From positions 27,661,149 through 27,725,148 of the forward strand of contig CM061231.1 of NCBI GenBank assembly GCA_030844895.1: a stretch of 64,000 nucleotides of DNA. The letters run 5' to 3'. Below the pieces are notes generated by a model, which saw nothing but the letters and a program-made list of their open reading frames with translations, ran no database searches and was not told the origin of the DNA. Below, piece after piece: positions 55,078-64,000 of the stretch (the stretch's first letter is position 1; each line of letters opens with the position of its first letter). The position numbers and the translations under genes are program-made. The stretch is from Ambrosia x helenae (taxonomy: Eukaryota; Streptophyta; Magnoliopsida; Asterales; Asteraceae).

Positions 55078-58000
55078 ATGTCGTATTTGCTACCACACTT
55101 GCACTCGGGATGGGCCGTGGATCAGGCAATTCTGGCGGAGGAAGAGCGTCTGGTCGTCATCCGCTTCGGCCATGATTGGGACGAAACTTGTATGCAGGTA
55201 CCTCATCTCTCTTTTCATTCCTCCTATATTACCCCCTTTCCTTTCCTTTCCTTTTATTAGTGCACGCATACGATAGCATCATTTATTCTGCAAATTGGAC
55301 TCTAATTATTGTTAATTATAGACAGTTTATTATATATAATATTACGCGTTCTTTTAGCTATGACAATTTGATTGCTTTTTTGTTTATTCCTATTCCTACC
55401 TAGGGTTTGAAATTTCAAGTTAGGTCAACTTTTGATTTTTACCTCATGGAACTCTATGCCTTTTTATATAATGAATGATTTGTAGGACATGGGTCACGAT
55501 TTTATTAAAATAATATTATATTAATATAAATAATAGAGACACACTCTTTATACATTTGGGAAATTGTATTACATGTACCGTGTACAAATCCAAACGAAAA
55601 TAATATAAAATACAACATAAAAAGATTCAAACCAAGCCTTCAATAATGTCCTTGAGCCTGTCTAAATAGATTTAACCAAGATCTTCAAAAATCAAGTCTT
55701 CAACAAGGTCTTCTTATAGTTCTCCATGGCTGCAAGAATGAACAAACTAATGTTGACGGTTGTGGCTGAGGCACGTGTTCAACACGCTTCCCTTAAAACA
55801 TATTTCGCGCCTCTACCAAAGACAACGCGTCTGTCTCCCAGGGTACAACAGCCGAAGCAGTCTGTACTGCCGGAGAAGGCCACGCACCCGAGGTTACACC
55901 AGATAAATTAGTGTGTTGAAACATTGAGAGGTGAAGATGATGTTTAGAGAGTACTCCTCTCTTTATTTAGTGAGACAAAGAAATATACAAAGGTTTCTTT
56001 GCTTGATGTTATTTTGAGTAATACACAAAATATTTCTCTTGTTCAACTCTCTTCTCTTCTTTGTGCCAAGACTTCTCATAACGAAAAATAAGGCACACAA
56101 ACCTCATCTTTTTATGCAAGAAATGTAGACATATGAAGAGACTAAATTAATTCAACAATTATTAAATAATAATTGTCATGATAATTAGAGACATAAAGTC
56201 TCTAATTTATCAACATTTAACAAGAGTTTAATCTTCATTAGTGTCATAAAATTCTAATAAAGTGAAATAAAGGACTCAACTCAAGAGTCTTGTTAATAAT
56301 TTCACTAAATAGCAATTAAATTCCATTCATCATTCTAAAATTCCAACATGATTTAAATCACTTTTTTCATAAACTCTACAATATTCATGCTTGTCACGTT
56401 TTTATGTCTTAAATTTCAATCCCATTAGTTAATTCATAGGGGGATTGTGGTTGGTTTTGAATTAATAAAATGTTTAGACCACCCGCGCAGCTGACTGCCT
56501 GACCAGTTATAGGTTGGCATGATGCAACCAATGTTAGCACTTGCTCATATAGCATGTGAAGGCATCTTTTTATTGTGCAAGTTGGTGAGTGAAGCACATA
56601 CATATGATGGTACATGCCATCAATAAAATCCAGTAGCTACCTCAACTTATGAATCTGTACCATAGTTATCAAAGGCGCTAGGCGCATAGACCTTGCCTGG
56701 GGCCTAAGCGCGAGGCGCAAAAAAAGCGAGGGCCTGAGATAAAAAAGAGCGAACAAAGAAATAAAGTAAAAATATATTAAAATAATACTATTTTTTCATC
56801 TAGTTAGTATCAAAAGTGTAAAATATTGATGTATTAATGTATAGAAGTAGTTTTCCTTAGATAAATGTAGAAATCTGGCTGGAATCTAGCTGAAATCTGT
56901 GCCTAAACCATCACCTGGAGAATTAAAGCGCAATTTCCTCGACTCAAAGCGCAAATGCATCGCCTCGCCTAAAAAATAGGCCTAGGCGCAAGAGGCGATG
57001 GCTTTTAACAACTATGATCTGTACATTCAGATTTTAGATGGTTTATTGTAACCAGTGTGGTAAAAGTCAAATATCCATCAACTTCATTTGTTTTGATCGG
57101 GTGTTTGGGCCTACCACAACAACACGTCATGTATATGATATTGCGGCTCATCATGTTGTTGAAGGTGCTATGGAAGGCATAAGCGGTAAATTTTATATAT
57201 TATGCAGCTGATTTGTTCTATTTAATCCTTGATACCAGTTTAAGGTTAAGGATCATTAGGGAGGGTTAGGTTGTATCGTAGAGTGGTTCTAGGAGCTTAG
57301 ACTTTTTCTTTCACTGGTAGGAGGCCAATAAGGGTGACTTGTTTTTGGGTTATGTTGTTTTTATGGCATATATACCTTTATTTTATTACGTGACGCTTTC
57401 AATGTTTCTCTAAATTCAATAGCTCTTTATTAGTTTCTTAGTGTTGTTTACTTGTCGAGTGTGTGTTGTCAAGCCGGGGGTCTCTCTGGAAGCAGCCTCT
57501 CTATGTGCAAGGATAGAGGTAAGGTTTGCCTACATCTCACCCTCCCCAGACCCTACTCTTAGCTTTGCTAATTGTGGGATTTACTGGGTAAGGTGGTTGT
57601 TGTTGTTGTTGGTTTTGTTCAGTCGGTTTGTAAGACCTTATGTTTGAAACATGAAATGGTAAGAAATAGCAAGCAGTCATGCACTTAAGAACAATTTAAA
57701 CAGAAGTAACAGTGGGAAACCATATAATTTGTGTTGCGTGGTCTTCTTCAGAGGGAAAACCATATAGTTGTGTTGCATGGTGCCATAGTCTTCTACCAAG
57801 TAATACTTATATATAGAGGTGAAATAATTGACCCAGTTACTTATAGTGGGTCGATCTGGTTACGTTTGGCCTCCTTAACATAACACAAGCATTGAAGAAC
57901 AATAAAAACAAAACTAGTAGTGGGAAACGATATAATTTGTGTTGCCTTTTGCAACTCAATACTATTATGAATATGTAGAGGTGACAAAATTGACCCATTT

Positions 58001-58739
58001 AATTATGGTGGGTCGATTTGTGTTACGTGTGACCTTTTTAAGGGGTCAGACTCAAAAGATTATCATAAAAAGGAAACCTGTCAAAACATGCCTGAATTGT
58101 ATTCCTAATGCATATGACATCCTAAATTGTTTTGTTCAGAAAAAATCAGCATTAAATAATATAATATAACGTTTCCAATCATACTTGAGACGCTAAGAAG
58201 GAATTAAAGTTTTTGACAAAAGGGGTTTTGGCTCAACCCAACCCAACCCGTTTCAGTACTAATATATAGAATTAACTTCAAAAATTCTGATAATGGATTT
58301 GGCTTAACCTGACTGACCCGTTTTGGTCTGAGCTATAACCCCAATATTTGATATTCTTGATGATGGGGCCTTGTAACATGCACTGATTTTCTGAAATCTA
58401 ACAAACTCAACCTGTTTTTGTAATTTCCAGATGGATGAAGTGCTTGCTGCAGTTGCAGAGACATTAAAGAACTTTGCTGTAATATACTTGGTGGACATAA
58501 CAGAAGTACCCGACTTCAATACAATGTATGAACTTTACGACCCATCAACTGTAATGTTCTTTTTCAGGAATAAACATATCATGATTGATCTTGGTACCGG
58601 TAACAACAATAAGATCAACTGGGCCATGAAGGACAAACAGGAGTTCATTGACATCGTTGAAACTGTCTATCGTGGGGCCCGGAAGGGACGTGGTTTGGTC
58701 ATTGCACCCAAAGATTACTCCACAAAGTACCGTTACTAA
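55078..58739 (+). CDS. DIM1: U5 snRNP thioredoxin-like protein DIM1/YLS8
   Basis: Two exons, 55078-55197 and 58431-58739, joined in phase 0 to exactly 142 residues, the invariant family length from yeast to human. DIM1 is a thioredoxin-fold component of the U5/tri-snRNP and is needed for pre-mRNA splicing. Seen: MSYLLPHLHSGWAVDQAI, VVIRFGHDWDETCMQMDE (thioredoxin-like fold without the CxxC pair), AVIYLVDITEVPDFNTMY, FFFRNKHIMIDLGTGNNN and the end VIAPKDYSTKYRY. The single intron is 3.2 kb and is filled with repeats. It follows NAP1 on the same strand; no functional link is implied. Confidence 0.96.
55198..56660. other. DIM1 intron, left part; no gene
   Basis: Includes about 55500-56400 of possibly LTR-derived sequence (TGTTGAAAC start near 55914, AT-rich, no matching end found). 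A short frame at 55726-55911 is not recognised. Confidence 0.35.
56661..57016. mobile_element. hAT-type MITE in DIM1 intron
   Basis: 356 bp between perfect 8-bp duplications ATCTGTAC (56653-56660, 57017-57024). Ends CATAGTTATCAAAGGCG and (reversed) CATAGTTGTTAAAAGCC; inner inverted blocks of AGGCGC/GCGCCT. Confidence 0.85.
57468..57612 (+). repeat. SINE with (TTG)n tail in DIM1 intron
   Basis: Plus-strand relative of 33466-33603: GGAAGCAGCCTCTCTATG, a CTCCCCAGACCCTAC block, GGGATTTACTGGGTAAGG and a TTG-repeat end, with 15-20 extra bases (GGGGGTCTCTCT) at the 5' side. Duplication not resolved. Confidence 0.7.
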
Positions 58740-58969
58740 ACTCATTCAGGCCTATGGTTCTATGGATTTGAATCGTTATTAAAACGGTCGTGACTTTTGA
58801 ATTGTTATAACATTGGTGTGATTGTAGTCTTTTGAAATCATATATCAAGGTGTAACTCTGCAGTGATAAATGTTGTATTTCCTATTACTTAAATTTGAGG
58901 CTTGTGGTATTATAAAATACATATGCAAATATATGTTTTAAGCGACTTGCACTCACATATCACCTATTG

Positions 58970-59330
58970 AATTAAGGTTGTACAAGAGCCAAGCCTAGCC
59001 TAGCCTTCACCCCTTGAATTAGGGTTCACGAGTCGAGTTCGGGCTTGGCTTGAGGTTTAAGGCGAGCTGAAAGATTTTGATATGAAGTGGATTATTGTAA
59101 AGTGAGGCTTAACAGACGAAATGCCCTTTACTAGGGCTATAAAGTGTTAAAATTTGGGTTATTCTAAGCTAGTCACGTGTGCAAGCCAAACGAAACGAGT
59201 GCACTAACGAACTTGTGAACCTTGGCTTGAGCTCGACTGCTTTACAAACTGAGCAAATTTCAAATGAACTTTTTTGGAGCGTTTTCCAAACGAGCTTTAA
59301 GCCAGGAGTTATTTGGATTGTCGTACCTTA
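58970..59330. repeat. Degenerate GAGCC/GGCTTG repeat
   Basis: Phrases such as CAAGAGCCAAGCC, GAGTTCGGGCTTGGC and GGCTTGAGCTCG resemble the subterminal repeats of the hAT-like element at 12314-13011. Probably a decayed relative; borders not found. Confidence 0.4.
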
Positions 59331-59646
59331 AAAGTATACTAGTCCATTTACGTGTTGAACCCAAAACCTTCCACTAGAAGACAAAATCTACCAAAAAAGC
59401 TAGCCTCACATTAACAAACTTATACACTGTTTAGTGTTTATCTAACCGAATTCTATACTGAATTGATTGTCTTAGTTTCAGTATTTAATATAAATATATT
59501 AATTCATATATGTTTTTACACTCAAAGTTTTGACTTGTAACACACAGTTATTTTCAAGTGCTTTTAGGATTCATTGAGGCCCATATAGAAACTTCTTCTA
59601 AGAGTTATCTAAATTGCTTGACGCCTAATAGAAAGATGCTTGATGT

Positions 59647-59843
59647 CAGTGGCGAAGCTTGAAGTTCACATCAGCGGGGGCCGGACTCAATTTTTTCCGA
59701 TCGGTAGGTCCGAAAGATCAAATCTGTGGGGGTCGGACTCAACCCACACTTAATTTACCTACTGAAAACGCAAACTTCCACCACTGCGCCAAAAAACGAA
59801 GGGGGTCGGGGCACCCCCTGGCCCCATTGATACTTCACCCCTG
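59647..59843. mobile_element. Short hAT-like MITE, copy 3, across an LTR border
   Basis: 197 bp, CAGTGGCGAAGCTTG to (reversed) CAGGGGTGAAGTATC, between perfect 8-bp duplications CTTGATGT (59639-59646, 59844-59851). The duplicated site is the junction of a solo LTR: CTTGA is the LTR's own target duplication and TGT its first three bases. Confidence 0.85.
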
Positions 59844-59848
59844 CTTGA

Positions 59849-60498
59849 TGTTGGGTCAAAGAGGATTAACAAAGCCAGTTTTGAACCTTAGTCTGAATCA
59901 CCTTCTGCATAATTTTGCTAAGTATATAATTTACTGAAGAAGAAGAAGACAAGTACTGAAGAAGCTTATACAAAGTGCTGAAGAACAAGTTCTGAAGATG
60001 AACCAGACAAACATCTGAAGAACAACTTCTGAAGAATTACTCATCAGAAGTTTGCTACTCATCAGCAATTCTGATAGAAGCTCCCCACCGCCTTGAACTT
60101 CAATAGTTTTAGTATTATATTAGTTTAAGTTACTTTATGTACAAGTTCCAATACTACAGTCTGTTGTAGTATTATTATAATGTTTCTAATACTTCCCTTA
60201 TACGTATTATTCAGTCTATAAATAGATGGGTTCATCCCTTCCATTTTAGAAAGCTTTTTGCGGTAACATTTCTAATATATTGAGAATCATTTGAAAGCAA
60301 CTTATTACTGTTTTATTCATTAACTGCTTAGATTCTCATTAACTGCTTTAGTTCTACATTCAATAGGGAGTAATAACTCCTGAAAAGTGATATTTTAACT
60401 TAGAACACTTATACATTTCGCTGTGCATTTACTTTGATAAATCTTAACAAGTGTTCTTAGAAGAATTTGTGATTAACTGTTAAGAAACTGACCCAACA
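59849..60498 (+). mobile_element. Solo LTR, probably copia type
   Basis: 650 bp from TGTTGGGTCA to TGACCCAACA (perfect 10-bp terminal inverted repeat), with target duplication CTTGA at 59844-59848 and 60499-60503. TATA-like CTATAAATA at about 60216-60224. No primer site or purine tract beside it, so it is a solo LTR left by recombination. Confidence 0.88.
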
Positions 60499-61139
60499 CT
60501 TGAAAATATACTCGTTTGATTTCAGCTCGGTTGAAAATGCACGGATTGACTCGGTTCAGTTTGTAAACTAGCAAAGCATGAGCAAACGTACGCTCGATCA
60601 TTGCTTGCCAAACGGGCTTGAATTATTTATATACACACATTTACATAGAGTTGGGTTATTCTACAAAGGCTAAAAAAAATAAGAAGGGTGAGAAGCCACT
60701 AGAAAATGACATGTGTCCAAAGGATTAAACAAGTGGGAGGGGTAATTTTGTCAAAAACATATACACATGCAAGTCACATGCTATTTTCACCTTCATTTTT
60801 AAATGTCCGTAACTTTTTTATACGTAATCTTTTTTAAAAAAAAGTTATATCATAAAATCGAACGCCTTTTTATCTTTAATATAAGTGCCATATTGTTATA
60901 CTTTTGAAAAAAAAATCAAAACCTACTTGCGTAAGACACAATGGAGTGTAAAACATAATGAGCACCAATTAAATATAGGGTATAAAACATAATCAAGAGT
61001 CTAGTAAAACACAATGGACAACATACTAAAGACACAATGAATAGAAGAATAAAACACAATGAATACTTTTGAAACAAAAAAGTTGAAAATCCAGTTGCGT
61101 AAGACACAATGGGATATATGCTAAATGCCAGGCCTAGAC

Positions 61140-61684
61140 AGAAAACCCAGGATACAGGCGCTCACCCTTCCAGATTGCACGTGCCCCATCACTAGTAAAT
61201 TCCAAATCTTTAGCGAGATTAAAAACTAGATGTAGAAATAGATCCTTGAGATGTGGATTTCACTCCTAACTCAAAGATGTATTTCAAACTTGAAAAAGAT
61301 TGTGGAATGAAACGCATCACTAAGTTAAGGATATCACTCCCAGCTTAGTGGTTAAGTTCCTTTTAGAAGGTAATACTCTTTGAGGTGTGGATGTCACTCC
61401 TATCTCAAAGATATATTCCTAAGATACATAACATATAAAGGAGTGAAACTAATCACCAAGGTATGGATGTCACTCCTAACTTGGTGATATCGTTACATTT
61501 GTGAAATACGAGTGTGTTCTTCTTTAAACAAAACACCGAAAAAATAACGAAAAAGAATCATAGCAAAATATCATAAAACAAAATATAAGAATAAAGAGAA
61601 ATATACACGAGAGGACTCGTGAATGTAAGCTTAGTTATAGACTAGGCTAAAAGACATTCTAATAACCTAATTCCCTATAACCAT
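61140..61684 (-). other. Retroelement leader with GGTGTGGATGTCACTCC-type repeats
   Basis: The sequence on the inner side of the minus-strand primer site. It contains four loosely repeated units of GGATGTCACTCC(T/C)A plus CTCAAAG or CTTGGTGA. The first bases after the primer site (ATGGTTATAGGGAATTAGG) equal those of the three-LTR element, so the families are related. No gag follows. Confidence 0.55.
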
Positions 61685-61697
61685 GGCTCTGATACCA
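61685..61697 (-). promoter_or_regulatory. Primer-binding site (initiator tRNA-Met)
   Basis: The minus strand reads TGGTATCAGAGCC, three bases inside the LTR end at 61701. Confidence 0.88.
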
Positions 61698-61700
61698 ATC

Positions 61701-62593
61701 TGTAACACCCCAACCGATGGCGGAAACATCGAGGTATTACGTAGTGACGATTGCTCAATAGCTCATGGTACTAAAGTGTAAATCTGAATACATTGATTAA
61801 ATAATTTATTACATTGAAATAAAATACAACGATTCTAAATGCCAACTAAACTAAATTAAAATACAATGAATCAAAATCTAAATATAATTCCGAAAGCTTA
61901 AAGGATGCATCTCAAAACAACCTGAAACATGTACAAAATAATTTGGTCAAATTGCATTACAGATCTTGAGAGCTAAAGCGTTAGGAAACATATGAATGTA
62001 TAATGATAAAAATTTATCATGGGAAATGGGTATAAATTTGTATGTTACGTAACTCCCACAAGCTCCATATGATCAAGGCTTAAGCTAGTATTTATGCTTG
62101 TCTACTAAGGGTTTCATGTATGTCAAATTAATGTGACTTGATAATTGTGGGTTATTGCTCATAAAAGTCAATCAGTAACTAAACAAATACCATTGATTCA
62201 TTCCATCAATTTTTAATTATGGTCACAGGAAGTTTCATTTGGAGGGTTACGAAATGTTATGTAGTAGAAAACTATTTAAACTCCACTAACAATTACTACA
62301 CTTCAATATTGTATGTTATAACTAAATGTTAAGTTCTAGTAAAAAATAATTTGTTAATTAACACTATAATAAACACTTAAACTTTTATATCTTGCAAACT
62401 TTAAATATTTAATGTGTCCAAATCTTAACTCTTCTTTGAAGAGAGTTGTTTAGAATTACTAAAAAAAATCCATTAATTCCAGGTAAACGAAAATTTATAA
62501 ATGCGCAAATACGAGGGTTAAAAATAAAGATCTTGAAATAGTTGAGGGACCGGTTGATTCATTTATGAAAAGAGGAAGGTGTAGGTTGTCACA
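61701..62593 (-). mobile_element. LTR of a gypsy-like element, minus strand
   Basis: 893 bp; the minus strand runs TGTGACAACC (62593) to GGGGTGTTACA (61701), next to a primer site. The inner end (ACATCGAGG..CGGTTGGGG) is related to the LTR ends at 5759 and 14619. Only this LTR and about 0.5 kb of leader are present; the rest of the element is missing. Confidence 0.75.
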
Positions 62594-62990
62594 CATACTA
62601 TAACACAATGAATGAGCAGAAGACACAACGGAGAAGAAAACCCATTTAGCACGATTTTTTTTTCAATTTTAATGTAGCAATGAGGTACTCATATTAAAGA
62701 TAAAAAAACGCTCGTTAATATGGTAAACAAAATTTGAAAAAAAATGTCGTATGAAAAAATTATAGACGTTTTAAAATGATGGGGGGGGGGGGATTGACTT
62801 GTGTATTGCATGTGGAGAGAGAAAGTCAACAAATGTGGTTTTCCTATTATGCCCTTCTTCTAATTTATTATTTATTTTTTTCAAACAAACTAATCTTAAT
62901 CCTTCAAATATATGATCAATAGATCACAATCCTTATCACCCTTCCTATAAAAAGTGTCTTGTGTATTTGATCGTAACCCCATTTACACAT

Positions 62991-63660
62991 ACCAATACGT
63001 TGGGTCATCATCTTAGTATTTATACTATTAAACTAGCTTAATATACAACTCAAGTACCCAACCAAATAAACAACTCAAAACTAAAGGTGTAAGAGGTTGT
63101 TTGGTAGTCTTTGAATAGTCATTAAGATATCACCTCTTAATGGTTCATAAACCTTTTAATGGATAGGGGTTAGCTTAATTCTAAATGGTCAAAATGTAAT
63201 ATCTTAATGGTTAACTTTTAACCATTCATTCAGATTTAAGGTTATCACTTAATCATTAAAAGGCTATGAACCATAAGAGGTAAGCTCTTAATGCCCATTA
63301 AAAGACTAATGTCTAAAATCCTAATCAAAATTCAAAAACAGGCTTTTGAATTTTGACAGACCCTTAGCAACTGCTCTCTTAACCTCTCATCTATCATTGA
63401 TAAAACTTTTTTCACAATCTAGCGTACTTCATCGTATCTGGACTTCACAATCAAATATTAGAAGGTCACTATCATGTAAACATCTCGATTCACATGTAAT
63501 CATTGATTCATACTATGTAATTCACCGATTCAAAGGTCGATTTCTACCATAGGGTTGTCCAAGTTGTTCGACGCTTGAACGAAAAAAATGCTTGGATCGA
63601 TGTAATGCTCATATATTAAAGTAACGTAAATTTGTAGAATCCATAGTTATATAACTCCTC
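62991..63660. other. No gene; repeat-like inverted pieces
   Basis: 63070-63310 has GGTTGTTTGGTAG at its start and inverted TCTTAATGG/CCATTAAGA pieces, resembling the interior of the MITE at 28815; its right border was not found. The frame at 63346-63552 is not recognised. Confidence 0.4.
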
Positions 63661-63699
63661 AGATTATGCTGTTTAGAATTATATATAAAAAAATTAGGG

Positions 63700-63820
63700 A
63701 AAATGGATTTAACTACTCCCAAGTCCCAACTATCACCTGTTGGCGGATATCACTCCCAACTTTCACTTTGGCCAGTAGCACTCCCAACTTTCAACTTATT
63801 TTCTTCCATCACCCCCAAAC
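63700..63820. repeat. Short CACTCCCAACTTTCA direct repeats
   Basis: CACTCCCAACTTTCA occurs twice, at 63751 and 63780, with a looser CACCCCCAAACT at 63811. Possibly the start of a repeat that continues past the window. Confidence 0.5.
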
Positions 63821-63924
63821 TAACGGAGGTCTAACCTGGTTAGTCTTCGTGGCCAAAATGTAAAAACCAAAACTTTCGTGTAACCAAAATGTAAAAACAA
63901 AAACTTAAGGGGCATTTTTTTAAC

Positions 63925-63982
<58 letters not shown>

Positions 63983-63988
63983 TATTAT
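63925..63988. repeat. (ATT)n microsatellite
   Basis: About 20 ATT units with one interruption, at the right edge of the window. Confidence 0.95.
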
Positions 63989-64000
63989 TTTAAATTCTAT

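Larger units (their letters stand above)
60640..62990. mobile_element. Large imperfect inverted-repeat element (MULE- or foldback-like) holding an LTR
   Basis: The left arm (about 60690-60950) and right arm (about 62640-62970, inverted) share AGAAGGGTGA/GGAAGGGTGATAAGG ends, a CACATGCAA stretch, and the module TTAACGAGCG..TTATCTTTAATATGAGTACC. The similarity is perhaps two thirds by eye. Between the arms lie AAGACACAATGG repeats and a foreign LTR with leader. Long terminal inverted repeats point to Mutator-like or foldback elements. No transposase or target duplication was seen. Confidence 0.5.

Noticed and set aside
1..64000. A novel defence, metabolic or viral gene cluster
   Set aside because: The four real genes are ordinary, unrelated plant genes and all other coding traces belong to transposable elements.

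Overview
This is nuclear DNA from a flowering plant, most likely a eudicot. The transposon style (long Ty3/gypsy LTRs primed by initiator tRNA-Met, Helitron-like units, tRNA-derived SINEs) suggests Asteraceae, but that is recollection of the style and not something computed. It is AT-rich, with many introns in its genes, many simple repeats and deeply nested transposable elements. There is no sign of bacterial, organellar or viral organisation.

About 1-35.7 kb is transposon-dominated. At the left edge is the 5' half of a minus-strand Ty3/gypsy retrotransposon (reverse transcriptase, protease, zinc-knuckle gag, primer-binding site, LTR of about 2.65 kb). Its LTR is split at 4.44-11.32 kb by a younger, non-coding LTR element arranged LTR-internal-LTR-internal-LTR, with one TTAAA target duplication at its outer ends. 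After it come a hAT-type element (12.3-13.0 kb), reverse-transcriptase debris, fragments of two further LTR families, and a 5.5-kb element (18.35-23.85 kb) that landed in the primer-binding site of yet another retroelement. From 24 to 35.7 kb lie LINE 3' ends, MITEs with recognisable target duplications, a PIF/Harbinger MYB-like pseudogene, a head-to-tail group of Helitron-like units carrying a SINE, and a second SINE split by a hAT element.

About 36-59 kb is a gene island with four recognisable genes: an EMBRYONIC FLOWER 1 (EMF1)-like Polycomb gene (+, 36.1-41.3 kb), a two-RRM glycine-rich hnRNP-like gene (-, 42.5-46.6 kb), a nucleosome assembly protein 1 gene (+, 49.7-53.2 kb) and the U5 snRNP protein DIM1/YLS8 (+, 55.1-58.7 kb). 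Three concern chromatin or RNA handling, but they are independent plant genes and not a cluster. EMF1 and NAP1 as given carry single-base frameshifts, two of the three at or beside homopolymer runs, which look more like assembly errors than decay. A SINE and a MITE sit directly in front of NAP1 and DIM1.

About 59-64 kb is transposon territory again: a solo LTR with a MITE inserted across its boundary, and a large imperfect inverted repeat enclosing another LTR.

No new defence or metabolic system was found. The most unusual items are the three-LTR tandem retroelement, a probable 83-nt intron within a gypsy gag gene, a sequence module shared by Helitron-like and inverted-repeat elements, and a paralogous empty site that shows one MITE insertion. 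All boundaries, identities and families were read by eye; no database was searched.
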